From Clostridium aciditolerans (GTDB lineage Bacteria; Bacillota; Clostridia; Clostridiales; Clostridiaceae), in NCBI RefSeq assembly GCF_016316925.1, contig NZ_JAEEGB010000004.1, positions 124,001 through 188,000 on the forward strand: 64,000 nt of DNA, given 5' to 3'. A model generated the notes under the pieces. It was not told the DNA's origin. It did no database searches and saw only the letters and a list, made by a program, of their open reading frames with translations. Numbering within the stretch: the first letter of the stretch is position 1; every line of letters begins with the position of its first letter. Below are positions 25,895 to 35,074 of this stretch, piece after piece. A program made the position numbers and the translations under genes.

Positions 25895-27730
25895 TTACTG
25901 CCTTTCTTTAAAATAGTTAGCTTTTATCATATCATTTGATTGCTGTAGTATATTAATATATTCCTTCTTCTCTTCACTGGAAATTTCTTTTCCTACATAA
26001 GATTTATTAGTTAGCACCACATAATCTAAATTAGTATTTAAAAGATTTCTACCTAATGCAGTGCCAATATAATTGTTTTCTTTTATACCCATTAAATAAC
26101 TAATCGTTGGGAGAAAGTCTACTTGTCCACCATTAACCTTAAGTTCTTTACCGTGAAAATTCTTCGAATATATTATTAAAGGTACTCTTCTATCATTATT
26201 TCTCCATTTATCTGGTATACCGTTAATATCTTTTACTTCTCCACCAAAAAACTTGTGAACACCTTCATGGTCGCCATATATAGCCACTATAGTATTTTCT
26301 AACATACCTTTTTTATCAAGGTCTTGTATAAACTTTCCTATCATTGCATCTGTATAATGTATGCTTTCTATAAACCCACCCATCTTAGTTCCTTTTAAAT
26401 TATCTGACAGGTCAATAGTTACCTGGTCTCTTGGAATAACAAAAGGGCTGTGGCTAGTTTCCGTTATCATGAAAGTATAAAAGGGCTCTTTTTGTTTTTC
26501 TATCTTTCCCACTGCTTGTGATAAAAAGCTTCTATCACTTAAATTTATCCCTATTATTTCGTCTGCATTAAAATTTGTTATGTCTAAACAGTTATCAAAG
26601 CCCATGTGTTTTTCTGCTGCCATCCAATTCCAATAACTACCTTTTTCTCCATGCATCGAATAAGTATAGTAGCCTTCCTTCTTTAATAGGTTTGGTAATG
26701 AATTATAATCATTATATGGATAATTAAAATTATTATTTCCTATTAATACAGGAAGCATAGAAGTATTAGAAACAAAAGTAGCATCAGAAGTTGTACCATT
26801 ATAGGTTTGCTCATGATAATTGGAAAAATAAAGTGAATTACTGAGCAATTTATTTAAGTTAGGTGTTATTTCTTGATTGTTTACTTTTCCGTTTATAATA
26901 AAGTTTTCCATTGACTCTACTTGAATAACAATCAGATTTTTTCCTTTAAAAATTCCATTATAACTATTTGGTTTAAGATTTTTCTCTTTTGAACTAAAGT
27001 ATCTTTTTATTGAGTCTTTCTCCTGCTGAGACATGATATAAGATGTGTTATCTTTGCTGTAATTGTATAAATCATATAGGTGATAACCTATTGGCGTTAA
27101 ATAATACATGCTTTGGTTTTGTGACCATGATCTTTTAAATAAATATTGATAAGCATATCCTCTTTGAAATTTATCTACTTTGACATGATTATAGGCTAGA
27201 TATAGGTTTGGAATTAAAAATAATATGCCAAACTTATTTAGGCTTCTTCTAACATTCTTATAAGACTTTATATTTTTTATAAAAATCGCTATAAGAATTA
27301 CAGCGTTTATTAAAAATATCAAATCTATTGTTCTAAACATTGCGAGTATACTTGGAGTTAATCTTTCTAAATTAGCTGTCATTTTAAACATATAGTAATT
27401 TAAAAATGAGCTATTGCTTCTATAATACCATAAGTCCAGTATCAATAATAATGAAATAAATATATTCATTATTATCATAAACAAATTTTGTGCTATACCC
27501 TTAAATAAAAATCCAAAAGAATATGGTATTAAAGCAAATACTATATATATTAATATTGGCAGTATCCCTAAAATAGCAGTTCTAAAATTTATACTTACTG
27601 CATTTCCATCGGATAAAAGCAAGATAAATAGAATATATTGTATTAATGTGCCTACTACCGCTGTCATAAAAAATTTATCTTTTATAAGTTCTTTTATGTT
27701 TTTTTCTATAAAACTAATGGTTCTCTTCAC
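25895..27730 (-). CDS. LTA synthase family membrane sulfatase-fold protein
   Basis: Polyglycerol-phosphate synthase (LtaS-like) family, which polymerises or transfers glycerol phosphate on the outer face of the membrane. N-terminal five-helix membrane domain (about 1-165), then an extracellular sulfatase-fold domain with VIQVESMENF (metal Glu), NGTTSDATFV (catalytic Thr in the TSD motif), YSMHGEKGSYWN, and AIYGDHEGVHKFFG (metal Asp-His). 611 residues. GTG start behind AAGGGGG. Downstream is a small membrane protein in the same operon. Whether it makes lipoteichoic acid or modifies another glycopolymer is open. Confidence 0.88.
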   Translation of the reverse strand: MKRTISFIEKNIKELIKDKFFMTAVVGTLIQYILFILLLSDGNAVSINFRTAILGILPILIYIVFALIPYSFGFLFKGIAQNLFMIIMNIFISLLLILDLWYYRSNSSFLNYYMFKMTANLERLTPSILAMFRTIDLIFLINAVILIAIFIKNIKSYKNVRRSLNKFGILFLIPNLYLAYNHVKVDKFQRGYAYQYLFKRSWSQNQSMYYLTPIGYHLYDLYNYSKDNTSYIMSQQEKDSIKRYFSSKEKNLKPNSYNGIFKGKNLIVIQVESMENFIINGKVNNQEITPNLNKLLSNSLYFSNYHEQTYNGTTSDATFVSNTSMLPVLIGNNNFNYPYNDYNSLPNLLKKEGYYTYSMHGEKGSYWNWMAAEKHMGFDNCLDITNFNADEIIGINLSDRSFLSQAVGKIEKQKEPFYTFMITETSHSPFVIPRDQVTIDLSDNLKGTKMGGFIESIHYTDAMIGKFIQDLDKKGMLENTIVAIYGDHEGVHKFFGGEVKDINGIPDKWRNNDRRVPLIIYSKNFHGKELKVNGGQVDFLPTISYLMGIKENNYIGTALGRNLLNTNLDYVVLTNKSYVGKEISSEEKKEYINILQQSNDMIKANYFKERQ

Positions 27731-27814
27731 ATTTAGCCCCCTTTGTTCAAAAAATATGTAGATTTATTATATCACATTTTTTATAATAACAATATTTTTT
27801 TATTCGTTAAATAT

Positions 27815-27859
27815 AAAAAGCTAAACTGTGAATCCTTAGGTCACAATTTAGCTTTTTAT
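27815..27859. terminator. Terminator hairpin between RelA/SpoT-like and LTA-synthase genes
   Basis: AAAAAGCTAAACTGTGA (27815-27831) pairs with TCACAATTTAGCTTTTT. It lies downstream of the RelA/SpoT-like gene on the - strand. A near copy with the same loop ATCCTTAG occurs at 37564-37607. Confidence 0.8.
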
Positions 27860-27890
27860 ATTGCCGCATTGGAATTATACTTAGAGCTTC

Positions 27891-29426
27891 TTATAACTTA
27901 ATTTTAAAAAGTCTTACCGCTTCTTCAGCTTTAATCTTATCCATCTCATCTAATTTATCTATATATTTTAAGATACTTTTGCTTATTTCTATTTTGTAAG
28001 CACCACTTTTAACCCTTTCAATAAGTTCTTTTACTTTATAGGTTTCAACCTTACAATTGAAAATAGATAGAACTTTAAAATGCAATAGATTTAGCCCTAT
28101 GTCACGAGTTTTTTCCCATTCTTCATATGTACTTATCTTTTCACATATTAAATCTATAAGAGAAGTTATTACTTCATTTATTTCATCAATATTATTATCA
28201 TATATAAACTCTATAGAGTCTACAATTTCAAAACTATGTGCTATGGTCAGCATAATATCATTTTTTACACTTTCAAACTCTTCTTCATTCAAAATTGAAT
28301 GTAACCTTAAAAAACTATTATTTTCATAAAATCTAGTTCTTACAAACTTTATAAATGTCTCAAAATCCTCAGCATTATTTCCAAGCTCTATTTCAAATAA
28401 TATTCTAAAAAACAAATTCCATTGAAATTCATTATTTATTGAATTCAATATAGTATATCCAATCTTATTAGAGAAAGCATCTTCAAAATGTATCTCTCTT
28501 TCAAATTCTATCTCACTATTAAAATTCACATCATTTTTACTAATACTATTTAATCTATCCATTGTTTTTACCATTGTTTTATTATAATCATCCAAATTTT
28601 CAGCATTTCTAGTTCTAAAAATATATTTCATTATGGTATCACAGGATTTTTTAAAGTCAACTCCAAAGCCAATACTATTTTGCATTTTTGTTGAAAATAT
28701 ATCATAAATAATTTTCGAAAGAAATACTTCTAATTTAGACTTTCTCATCATAGGATCTATACTATTTGCACTACTAAATTGGTTATAAATCATAAGAAGC
28801 TGATTATCTATCATAGTAAGGTTCTTTTTAATAGATCCCATTAGTTCTTTTAAAAAGTCATCTGCTATTCTGTAGTTATGATCTTTATATATTATTTTAT
28901 GCTCAAGCTCACCCCAAAATATATTAACCAAGGACTTAATTTGGAGCTCAAATTTAATTATTTTATCATTTATTTCATAAATTCCATCTATTCTAAAGAT
29001 TTCAAACCCATTTTTTTGTTCCTGTGGTTGTTTACCAGTTAACTCTAATCTAATATTTTCATTTAATTCATTGTAATAATATCCATCAGCATTTCTTTTG
29101 TTAAAAAGCTTTTTTAGAATTTTAAATATTACCATTTCATCTTCAATAAATCTACATTCTACTCTGACTCCAATCAAATCTGAAAGATTTGAAATAACCT
29201 CCTCTCCTGACTTGTACTTTTTATAATAATTATTCCTTATTATTTTTTCTCTCAAACTAGAAGAAGACTTTACTCTTGAATTTACCTTTATATCTCCATC
29301 ATTATTATTTTCTAATAATTTTTCAAAATATATCTCTAAATCCTTAGCTTTATCTTGTAATTCATCATTTATTTCTTCTAAACATCCTATAACTTCTTCA
29401 ATAAAATTAAACATCTTCAGTTCCAT
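27891..29426 (-). CDS. RelA/SpoT-type (p)ppGpp synthetase-domain protein with long C-terminal extension
   Basis: Synthetase-domain protein of the small-alarmone-synthetase type, expected to transfer pyrophosphate from ATP to GTP/GDP. RVKSSSSLREKI (about 47-58), DLIGVRVECRF (about 83-93), and FELQIKSLVNIFWGELEHKIIYK (about 159-181) match the nucleotidyltransferase core motifs. No HD hydrolase, TGS or ACT domain. Instead of ending near 220 residues like RelP/RelQ, it continues for about 290 acidic helical residues of unknown type (511 total). GGGAGG start site. The extension could be regulatory, or the protein could be a toxin-type variant; activity unproven. Confidence 0.8.
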   Translation of the reverse strand: MELKMFNFIEEVIGCLEEINDELQDKAKDLEIYFEKLLENNNDGDIKVNSRVKSSSSLREKIIRNNYYKKYKSGEEVISNLSDLIGVRVECRFIEDEMVIFKILKKLFNKRNADGYYYNELNENIRLELTGKQPQEQKNGFEIFRIDGIYEINDKIIKFELQIKSLVNIFWGELEHKIIYKDHNYRIADDFLKELMGSIKKNLTMIDNQLLMIYNQFSSANSIDPMMRKSKLEVFLSKIIYDIFSTKMQNSIGFGVDFKKSCDTIMKYIFRTRNAENLDDYNKTMVKTMDRLNSISKNDVNFNSEIEFEREIHFEDAFSNKIGYTILNSINNEFQWNLFFRILFEIELGNNAEDFETFIKFVRTRFYENNSFLRLHSILNEEEFESVKNDIMLTIAHSFEIVDSIEFIYDNNIDEINEVITSLIDLICEKISTYEEWEKTRDIGLNLLHFKVLSIFNCKVETYKVKELIERVKSGAYKIEISKSILKYIDKLDEMDKIKAEEAVRLFKIKL

Positions 29427-29502
29427 AATTTACCTCCCAATGTTAATGTAATACTTCTTTCTAAAATATATAATTCTATATTTCCTTCTGACTGTGTTAC
29501 AA

Positions 29503-30939
29503 CTATAAAATTGGTGAAATAAGTCTAACCATTGACTCTGCTGCTTTCTCAATTAACGGTCTTTTTATAAACTCTTCTTTATTTATTTGTCTACAATACT
29601 TAATATCCTCTTTAAAGCTGGCCTCTAAACCTTTTGTAAATTCACTATTATATATAAAGCTATTAACCTCAAAGTTTAATTTAAAACTTCTAATATCCAT
29701 ATTAGCTGTACCAATGCTGCAAACAGCACCATCTGCCATTATAGTTTTAGCATGAATAAATCCTTTCTCATATAAATATACCTTTACATTTACATTCAGA
29801 AGCTCCAATATATAAGAGTTTGCAGCCCAAGCCATGAATTTATGATCCGGTTTCCCTGGTATCATGATTCTGACATCTACTCCAGATAAAGCTGAAATCT
29901 TTAAAGCTTCTAACAATGTATCATCTGGCACAAAATATGGAGTTTGTAAAAATAAATTTTCTTTTGCCTTATTTATTATTTTTATATACCCATTTCTTAT
30001 ATGCTGTTCCTTATGATCTGGTCCACTTGTAACTATTTGCATTCCTATTTTGCCATCCACTGAGTTTTTACCCTTTGGAAAATACCTAAATATATCTTCT
30101 ATATCACAATTTTTAGCGTAGCTCCAATCTAGTAAAAATCTTTTCTCTAATCCGTATACTGCTTGTCCTATAACTTTCACATGAGTATCTCTCCAATAAC
30201 CTATATTTTTGTCTTTACCTAAATACTCATCACCAATATTGAAGCCACCTACAAAACCTATCTCTCCATCTACTACTACTATTTTTCTATGATTTCTATA
30301 ATTAATTCTTCTATTTATGTATGGCATTATGCCTGGAAAAAAGGCTGCATATTCAACCCCTGCACTTGCCAATTCATTTAAATACTTCTTATTATTTAAG
30401 CTATTTGACCCCATTGCATCAAATAAAAATTTTACCTCTACACCTTCCTTAGCTTTACTCATTAAAATATTTAATAGCTTTTTTCCTATATCGTCTGGAC
30501 GAAATATATAATATTCTATATGAATAAATTTTGTTGCACATTCTAAAGCTTTAATAAGAGCATCAAATTTTTCATTACCTTCAGTATACAAAGTTATATC
30601 ATTATTTTGTGTATAGATTGCTCCTGAATTCTTGTAGTTCATATTAATTAAATCTCTATGCTCATAAGATGATAAATCATATTCATACTCTTCTCTTATA
30701 TTCTCTAAATATCTCTTTTTAGCTTCATCAATTAAAACCTTCTTATCAAACATTTTCTGCCTACTTATATTTCTTCCAAAAAGTAAATAGATTACAAAAC
30801 CACCAATTGGAACTAACATAAATATCAATAGCCAAGCCCATGTAGTTGAAGGATTCCTTCTTTCAAAAAATATCAATACTATAGAAAATAGTACGTTTAA
30901 AATAAAAATCGTCGTACTTACACTTGTTGCAACACTCAT
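29503..30939 (-). CDS. cls: Cardiolipin synthase (phospholipase D family)
   Basis: Membrane-bound enzyme that condenses two phosphatidylglycerols into cardiolipin. Two N-terminal transmembrane helices (about 5-24 and 33-52), then two PLD/HKD motifs: NHRKIVVVDGEIGFVGG (about 219-235) and HAKTIMADGAVCSIGT (about 398-413). 478 residues, standard for bacterial Cls. AGGAGG start site. It stands alone between the RelA/SpoT-like gene and purine nucleoside phosphorylase, in a stretch rich in envelope genes. Confidence 0.93.
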   Translation of the reverse strand: MSVATSVSTTIFILNVLFSIVLIFFERRNPSTTWAWLLIFMLVPIGGFVIYLLFGRNISRQKMFDKKVLIDEAKKRYLENIREEYEYDLSSYEHRDLINMNYKNSGAIYTQNNDITLYTEGNEKFDALIKALECATKFIHIEYYIFRPDDIGKKLLNILMSKAKEGVEVKFLFDAMGSNSLNNKKYLNELASAGVEYAAFFPGIMPYINRRINYRNHRKIVVVDGEIGFVGGFNIGDEYLGKDKNIGYWRDTHVKVIGQAVYGLEKRFLLDWSYAKNCDIEDIFRYFPKGKNSVDGKIGMQIVTSGPDHKEQHIRNGYIKIINKAKENLFLQTPYFVPDDTLLEALKISALSGVDVRIMIPGKPDHKFMAWAANSYILELLNVNVKVYLYEKGFIHAKTIMADGAVCSIGTANMDIRSFKLNFEVNSFIYNSEFTKGLEASFKEDIKYCRQINKEEFIKRPLIEKAAESMVRLISPIL

Positions 30940-31174
30940 TCTTGGCCTCCTCTTGCTATATCACTTATATCGACAATATTATCTATGCTCCGACCCATTT
31001 TCCCATCAATTAAATTTTAACATAATTACGTAACAATGAAAACAAAAGGGACTTCAGCGTATTTTTAAATTCTACTTCCAAAGTATTTTCTAAATGAATA
31101 GTAAGATTATTACTATTCATAATCCACATGTTGGAATATGCAATACTGCCGCATAATATATTAAGTAATAAGTT

Positions 31175-31205
31175 AACGCCTATGCTTTAAAACATAGGCG
31201 TTTTT
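31175..31205. terminator. Hairpin downstream of purine nucleoside phosphorylase
   Basis: AACGCCTATG (31175-31184) pairs with CATAGGCGTT (31193-31202), 14 bp past the stop of the - strand gene. The T-run is on the + strand side, so termination on the - strand relies on a weaker T-rich stretch. The rest of the 279-bp gap to cls (30940-31218) shows nothing else. Confidence 0.6.
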
Positions 31206-31218
31206 AATCAATAAGTTT

Positions 31219-32046
31219 CTATTCTATATTTTCTATTATCTTAGCTACCCAGGTACATAAGTCCGCTGAAACCTTTTTAGCTGTTGCTACAACTCTTTCA
31301 TGGGAATGTTTATGCTTTTGTATTCCTGTGGCCATGTTTGTAATGCACGCTATGCCAAGGACATCTATTCCTAGATAATTAGCAGCTATAGTTTCAGGAA
31401 CAGTTGACATTCCTACAGCATCAGCCCCTTGCCTGCCTATAGATACTATTTCCGCAGCTGTTTCATAATAAGGGCCCATAAAGCCAGCATAAATTCCTTC
31501 TTTATATTCAATACCAAGTTCATCAGCTAATGTTTTTGCTTTGTCTATCAATTCTAGTTTGTATGGCTCAGACATATCAGGAAATCTTGGTCCAAATCTT
31601 TGATCATTAACTCCAATTAGTGGATTAGTTCCAAATAAGTTTATAAAATCCTTTATAAGCATTAGTGTGCCAGGGTTAAAACTAGTATTTATTCCTCCGC
31701 AAGCATTGGTAACTATAAGTTTTTTTATACCTAATTGCTGCATTACATATACGGGATAAGTAACTTCTTTCATAGTATATCCTTCATAGTAATGGAATCT
31801 TCCTTGCATTGCTAATACATCTATTCCTTTTATCCTTCCAAATACTAATCTACCCTCATGACCTTCAACTGTTGATTGAGGAAAGTTTGGAATATCTTTA
31901 TAATCTATATATTCTTTATCTTCTAATACGTTTACTAAATCACCTAATCCTGAACCAAGAATAACTGCAATTTCAGGTTTAAAGTTTGTAACCTTATTTC
32001 CTATATATCTTGCAGATTCTGTAACTTTATCATACATATTGTTCAT
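31219..32046 (-). CDS. punA: Purine nucleoside phosphorylase (trimeric type)
   Basis: Phosphorolysis of purine (deoxy)nucleosides to base and (deoxy)ribose-1-phosphate for salvage. Trimeric-class motifs: AVILGSGLGDL, GRFHYYEGY, VTNACGGIN, GADAVGMSTVPETIAANY, and late ITNMATGI. 275 residues, matching the family. Start ATG behind AAGGAGG. It is divergent from a Crp/Fnr-type regulator gene 150 bp away, which may control it. Confidence 0.94.
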   Translation of the reverse strand: MNNMYDKVTESARYIGNKVTNFKPEIAVILGSGLGDLVNVLEDKEYIDYKDIPNFPQSTVEGHEGRLVFGRIKGIDVLAMQGRFHYYEGYTMKEVTYPVYVMQQLGIKKLIVTNACGGINTSFNPGTLMLIKDFINLFGTNPLIGVNDQRFGPRFPDMSEPYKLELIDKAKTLADELGIEYKEGIYAGFMGPYYETAAEIVSIGRQGADAVGMSTVPETIAANYLGIDVLGIACITNMATGIQKHKHSHERVVATAKKVSADLCTWVAKIIENIE

Positions 32047-32197
32047 TTTAGTACCTCCTTATATAATCTTATACATATTTTGTATTTTAACATCCTCGTC
32101 GAAAGTAGTGTAGCATAAATATATTGATATAGTGTATGACATATGTCATAATGGAATAAAAAAAGTGAGCTAAGCATTATATGGGGGTAATTTGATT

Positions 32198-32893
32198 ATG
32201 GAAAAGATAAAGAATACTTCTATGGTAAATAAATATATACAGCAGTACAATATTAAGAAGTTTTTTAATGGAGATATACCAACTTACTTAGAACTTATAT
32301 TATTTAAAAAAGGAGAACATATTTGTAAAGAAGGCGAGGAGACAAATTATCTTTTATTTTTTGTAAGAGGTAAGGCGAAGGTTTACACAACATTAAAAAA
32401 TGGTAAAAACATGCTTGTGTGTTTTTACAGCCCATTAGAATTAATTGGAGAAGTAGAAATTATAAAATTAGTGCCAGCAATATCGAGTATTCAAGCTATA
32501 GAGGATTGCTATTGCATAGGTATATCAACTAAAATTACCAAAGAAAATTTGATGAAAGATATAAATTTCCTACTTTTAATTTGTGAATCATTAGGTAATA
32601 AACTAGAAAGATTATCCAAGAATAGTTCTATAAATTTAAGCTATCCACTTGAAAATAGATTAGCTAGTTTTATTATTGCGTCAAAAACTTTAATGGAAAT
32701 TGAGGATAGAAAAATTGTGGTATTCAATGAGAATTTAACTGAAGTATCTGAGTTATTAGGCACAAGTTACAGACATTTATTGAGGAGCTTAAAAACATTA
32801 TGTGAAAAAAGTATTATAAAAAAGAGAGAAGCTTATTATGAGATTATAGACTATAATGCTCTCTTATGCATTTCATCCGACCTGTACAAATAA
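32198..32893 (+). CDS. Crp/Fnr-family transcriptional regulator (YeiL-like)
   Basis: 231-residue regulator with an N-terminal cyclic-nucleotide-binding-type beta-roll (about 35-125: LILFKKGEHICKEGEETNYLLFFVRGKAKVY) and a C-terminal winged helix (about 160-215: FNENLTEVSELLGTSYRHLLRSLKTLCE). The cNMP-binding Arg-Ser-Ala motif is missing, so cAMP is unlikely to be the ligand. Overall pattern recalls YeiL. The ATG at 32198 is preferred to the TTG at 32192. Divergent from punA. Confidence 0.82.
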   Translation: MEKIKNTSMVNKYIQQYNIKKFFNGDIPTYLELILFKKGEHICKEGEETNYLLFFVRGKAKVYTTLKNGKNMLVCFYSPLELIGEVEIIKLVPAISSIQAIEDCYCIGISTKITKENLMKDINFLLLICESLGNKLERLSKNSSINLSYPLENRLASFIIASKTLMEIEDRKIVVFNENLTEVSELLGTSYRHLLRSLKTLCEKSIIKKREAYYEIIDYNALLCISSDLYK

Positions 32894-32980
32894 TTATTTA
32901 TTCATCTCTTCCAATAAATCATCTATTTTTATTATCTAACGAACTCATCCCCTTTGTATAGTTCATATTTTGCAAAACAC

Positions 32981-33031
32981 AAAAAGACCATGAAGTTCCC
33001 AATTTAAATCAGCTCCTTCATAGCCTTTTTT
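32981..33031. terminator. Terminator between Crp/Fnr gene and CMD gene
   Basis: AAAAAGACCATGAAG (32981-32995) pairs with CTTCATAGCCTTTTT (33016-33030) with two mismatches, flanked by A and T runs, between convergent genes. Confidence 0.7.
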
Positions 33032-33051
33032 CACTTTATTAATCTTATAAT

Positions 33052-33423
33052 TTAAACTTCATTATTTTTAAAAATTTGACCTGCGATGACTAAAGCGCTG
33101 CAAGCCTTAGGAAATCCTACATATGCTGCACAATGCAAAATAATTTCTAATATTTCTTCTGGCTTCAATCCAACTTTAAGCGCTGCTTTTATATGAAAAT
33201 CTAATTGTTCAAATGCACCTTGTGTTATAAGAGCCGTTATAGTTACAACCTCTCTTGTTTTTAAATCCAAATTTTCTCTTGAATATATTTGGCCAAATCC
33301 AAAAGCAATCATTTTTTCTTCAAAATCAGGGAATATCTCTCCTAAAGATTTTACGGTCTGTTGACCATTTATATCTGTCATTTCTTTTAACACATCAATT
33401 CCTTTTTGATAATCTTTATTCAT
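33052..33423 (-). CDS. Carboxymuconolactone decarboxylase family protein
   Basis: 123-residue all-helical CMD-domain protein (PF02627). The core is clear: LDLKTREVVTITALITQGAFEQLDFHIKAALKVGLKPEEILEIILH, followed by CAAYVGFPKACSALV. The CxxC of AhpD-type peroxidases is absent; instead the HxxxA-type gamma-CMD pattern is seen. It begins four bases after the ThDP-enzyme stop, so it is in one transcript with it. The specific reaction is unknown; in an anaerobe without a beta-ketoadipate pathway, a lactone decarboxylase role is unlikely. Confidence 0.85.
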   Translation of the reverse strand: MNKDYQKGIDVLKEMTDINGQQTVKSLGEIFPDFEEKMIAFGFGQIYSRENLDLKTREVVTITALITQGAFEQLDFHIKAALKVGLKPEEILEIILHCAAYVGFPKACSALVIAGQIFKNNEV

Positions 33424-33427
33424 TTCC

Positions 33428-35053
33428 TTAACCTCTTTTCATAGTTGGTGGTATTTCATATGGATCAACCATAACTTCTATTATGATTGTTTCGTTATGT
33501 AAATTTGAAATTTGTAGAGCTTCTTTTAATTCAAATTGATTACAACATTTATATGATTTTACTCCCATTGACTCACCAAATTTTTTAATATTTAATGGTA
33601 CATTGTAAGTGGTTCCTATCGCTTTTCCTAAATGTTGCTGCATGCCTTTATCAACCATATCTAATCTTCCATTATTTAATATTATAAAAGTAACTGGAAT
33701 ATTATAATTTACTGCTGTGGATATTTCAGTGCCGTGCATAAAAGTGCATCCATCACCAGTTAGACAAATGATTCTAGAATTATAACTTGCCAATTGGGCA
33801 CCTATGGAGTAACCTATAGCATGTCCCATAGCTCCAAATACATCGTCGAAAAAGAATGTACCTGGTTTTCTTATATTAAAATGCTTTATTGCATAAAATG
33901 AATGGCTCCCATCATCCCCAAACACAATAGACTCCTCTGGTAACTCTTGTCTTATTATCTCTATAGCATTAATAGCTGACATATAAGAATGATTATTACT
34001 ATTTTTAATCTCATATTCCTCCTCTAATGAATTATAATCATTTTTTATTCTATCTTTAGCCTTTTCTAATACTAACTGTAAATTTGTTTTAATGTCACCT
34101 ATAATAGAGAGCGTTTGAACTGATAGAGATTTACCTATAAATGTAGGATCGTAATCTAAATGAATGACTTCTTTAGGGTAATTTTCTGGTGATATGCCAA
34201 CTAGAGACATATCTGATAGTTTACTTCCAATTACAATCATTAAATCTATTTCTTCCTTAATATATTCAGATGCTTTTTCTGTACCGCCTAATCCCAAAGC
34301 ACCAAGTGATAATGGATGATTTTCAACAAATGTCCCCTTTCCACCTGGCGTAGTCATAACTGGTATATTCCATAGTTCAGCCAAATTTTTAACTTCTTCA
34401 TAAGCTAAACTTGAATGAACACCCTTACCTGCTAAAATTACAGGAGTTTTAGCATTATTAAGCTTATCAATAAATTCATCTAATCTAGAGGAATTTATCT
34501 GAGGAATGTTATTAGGTAACTCAAGCTCAAATTCTTCTATTTGTTCATTAAGTATATCAGATGGTATAGATAAATGAACTGGCCCCTTTACGCCAAAACA
34601 AGCCTTTTCCAAGGCATGCTGTAAATATCTCTTAAACTGATCTGCTCTTTCAATTCTAACACTAAATTTAGTAACCGGTTCAAACATTTTAACTAAATCT
34701 GTACCAAAAATAGTAGAATCCTGTCCTAATGCCTTCCCAACATCATTCATATTTTGTTGTCCAGTAATAAATAATACTGGAATATGATAAGCTTTTGCTT
34801 GCCCTGCAGCAGTTAATAAGTTTGTACCACCAGGACCTGAAGTTCCAATAGCTACACCTAGTTTCTTGTTCATTAATGAATAACCTGCAGCAGCGTAACC
34901 TGAGCCACATTCATGTTTATTTAAAATAAAATTGATATCTTGTTTGTCTAATTCAATAATTAAAGGAACAACAGGCTTTCCAGGTATACCAAAAACATGA
35001 TTGATTCCCCATCTTTTTAAATGCCATGCTAAAATCCATGCTATACTTTTCAT
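33428..35053 (-). CDS. ThDP-dependent enzyme of the acetolactate synthase/pyruvate oxidase family
   Basis: 541-residue thiamine-diphosphate enzyme with the three-domain POX/ALS layout. N-terminal Pyr domain with the activating glutamate in LNKHECGSGYAAAGY (E48), a central FAD-fold-like domain (about 190-330), and a C-terminal PP domain with the GDG-x25-NN cofactor motif (GDGCTFMHGTEISTA...FIILNNG). The loops of authentic IlvB/AlsS are not convincingly matched, so the donor could be pyruvate or another 2-oxoacid. Encoded between a GGDEF-EAL sensor gene (21 bp upstream) and a CMD protein (4 bp downstream). Confidence 0.85.
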   Translation of the reverse strand: MKSIAWILAWHLKRWGINHVFGIPGKPVVPLIIELDKQDINFILNKHECGSGYAAAGYSLMNKKLGVAIGTSGPGGTNLLTAAGQAKAYHIPVLFITGQQNMNDVGKALGQDSTIFGTDLVKMFEPVTKFSVRIERADQFKRYLQHALEKACFGVKGPVHLSIPSDILNEQIEEFELELPNNIPQINSSRLDEFIDKLNNAKTPVILAGKGVHSSLAYEEVKNLAELWNIPVMTTPGGKGTFVENHPLSLGALGLGGTEKASEYIKEEIDLMIVIGSKLSDMSLVGISPENYPKEVIHLDYDPTFIGKSLSVQTLSIIGDIKTNLQLVLEKAKDRIKNDYNSLEEEYEIKNSNNHSYMSAINAIEIIRQELPEESIVFGDDGSHSFYAIKHFNIRKPGTFFFDDVFGAMGHAIGYSIGAQLASYNSRIICLTGDGCTFMHGTEISTAVNYNIPVTFIILNNGRLDMVDKGMQQHLGKAIGTTYNVPLNIKKFGESMGVKSYKCCNQFELKEALQISNLHNETIIIEVMVDPYEIPPTMKRG

Positions 35054-35074
35054 ACTTCTATCCCCCTATGTCAA

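Noticed and set aside
32047-32191. Searched for a purine riboswitch ahead of purine nucleoside phosphorylase
   Set aside because: No conserved purine-aptamer loops or expression-platform hairpin were seen; the interval is short and AT-rich.
34900-35053. Naming the ThDP enzyme as catabolic acetolactate synthase (alsS)
   Set aside because: Only general POX/ALS motifs are visible; no acetolactate decarboxylase gene is nearby and family-specific loops are not evident.
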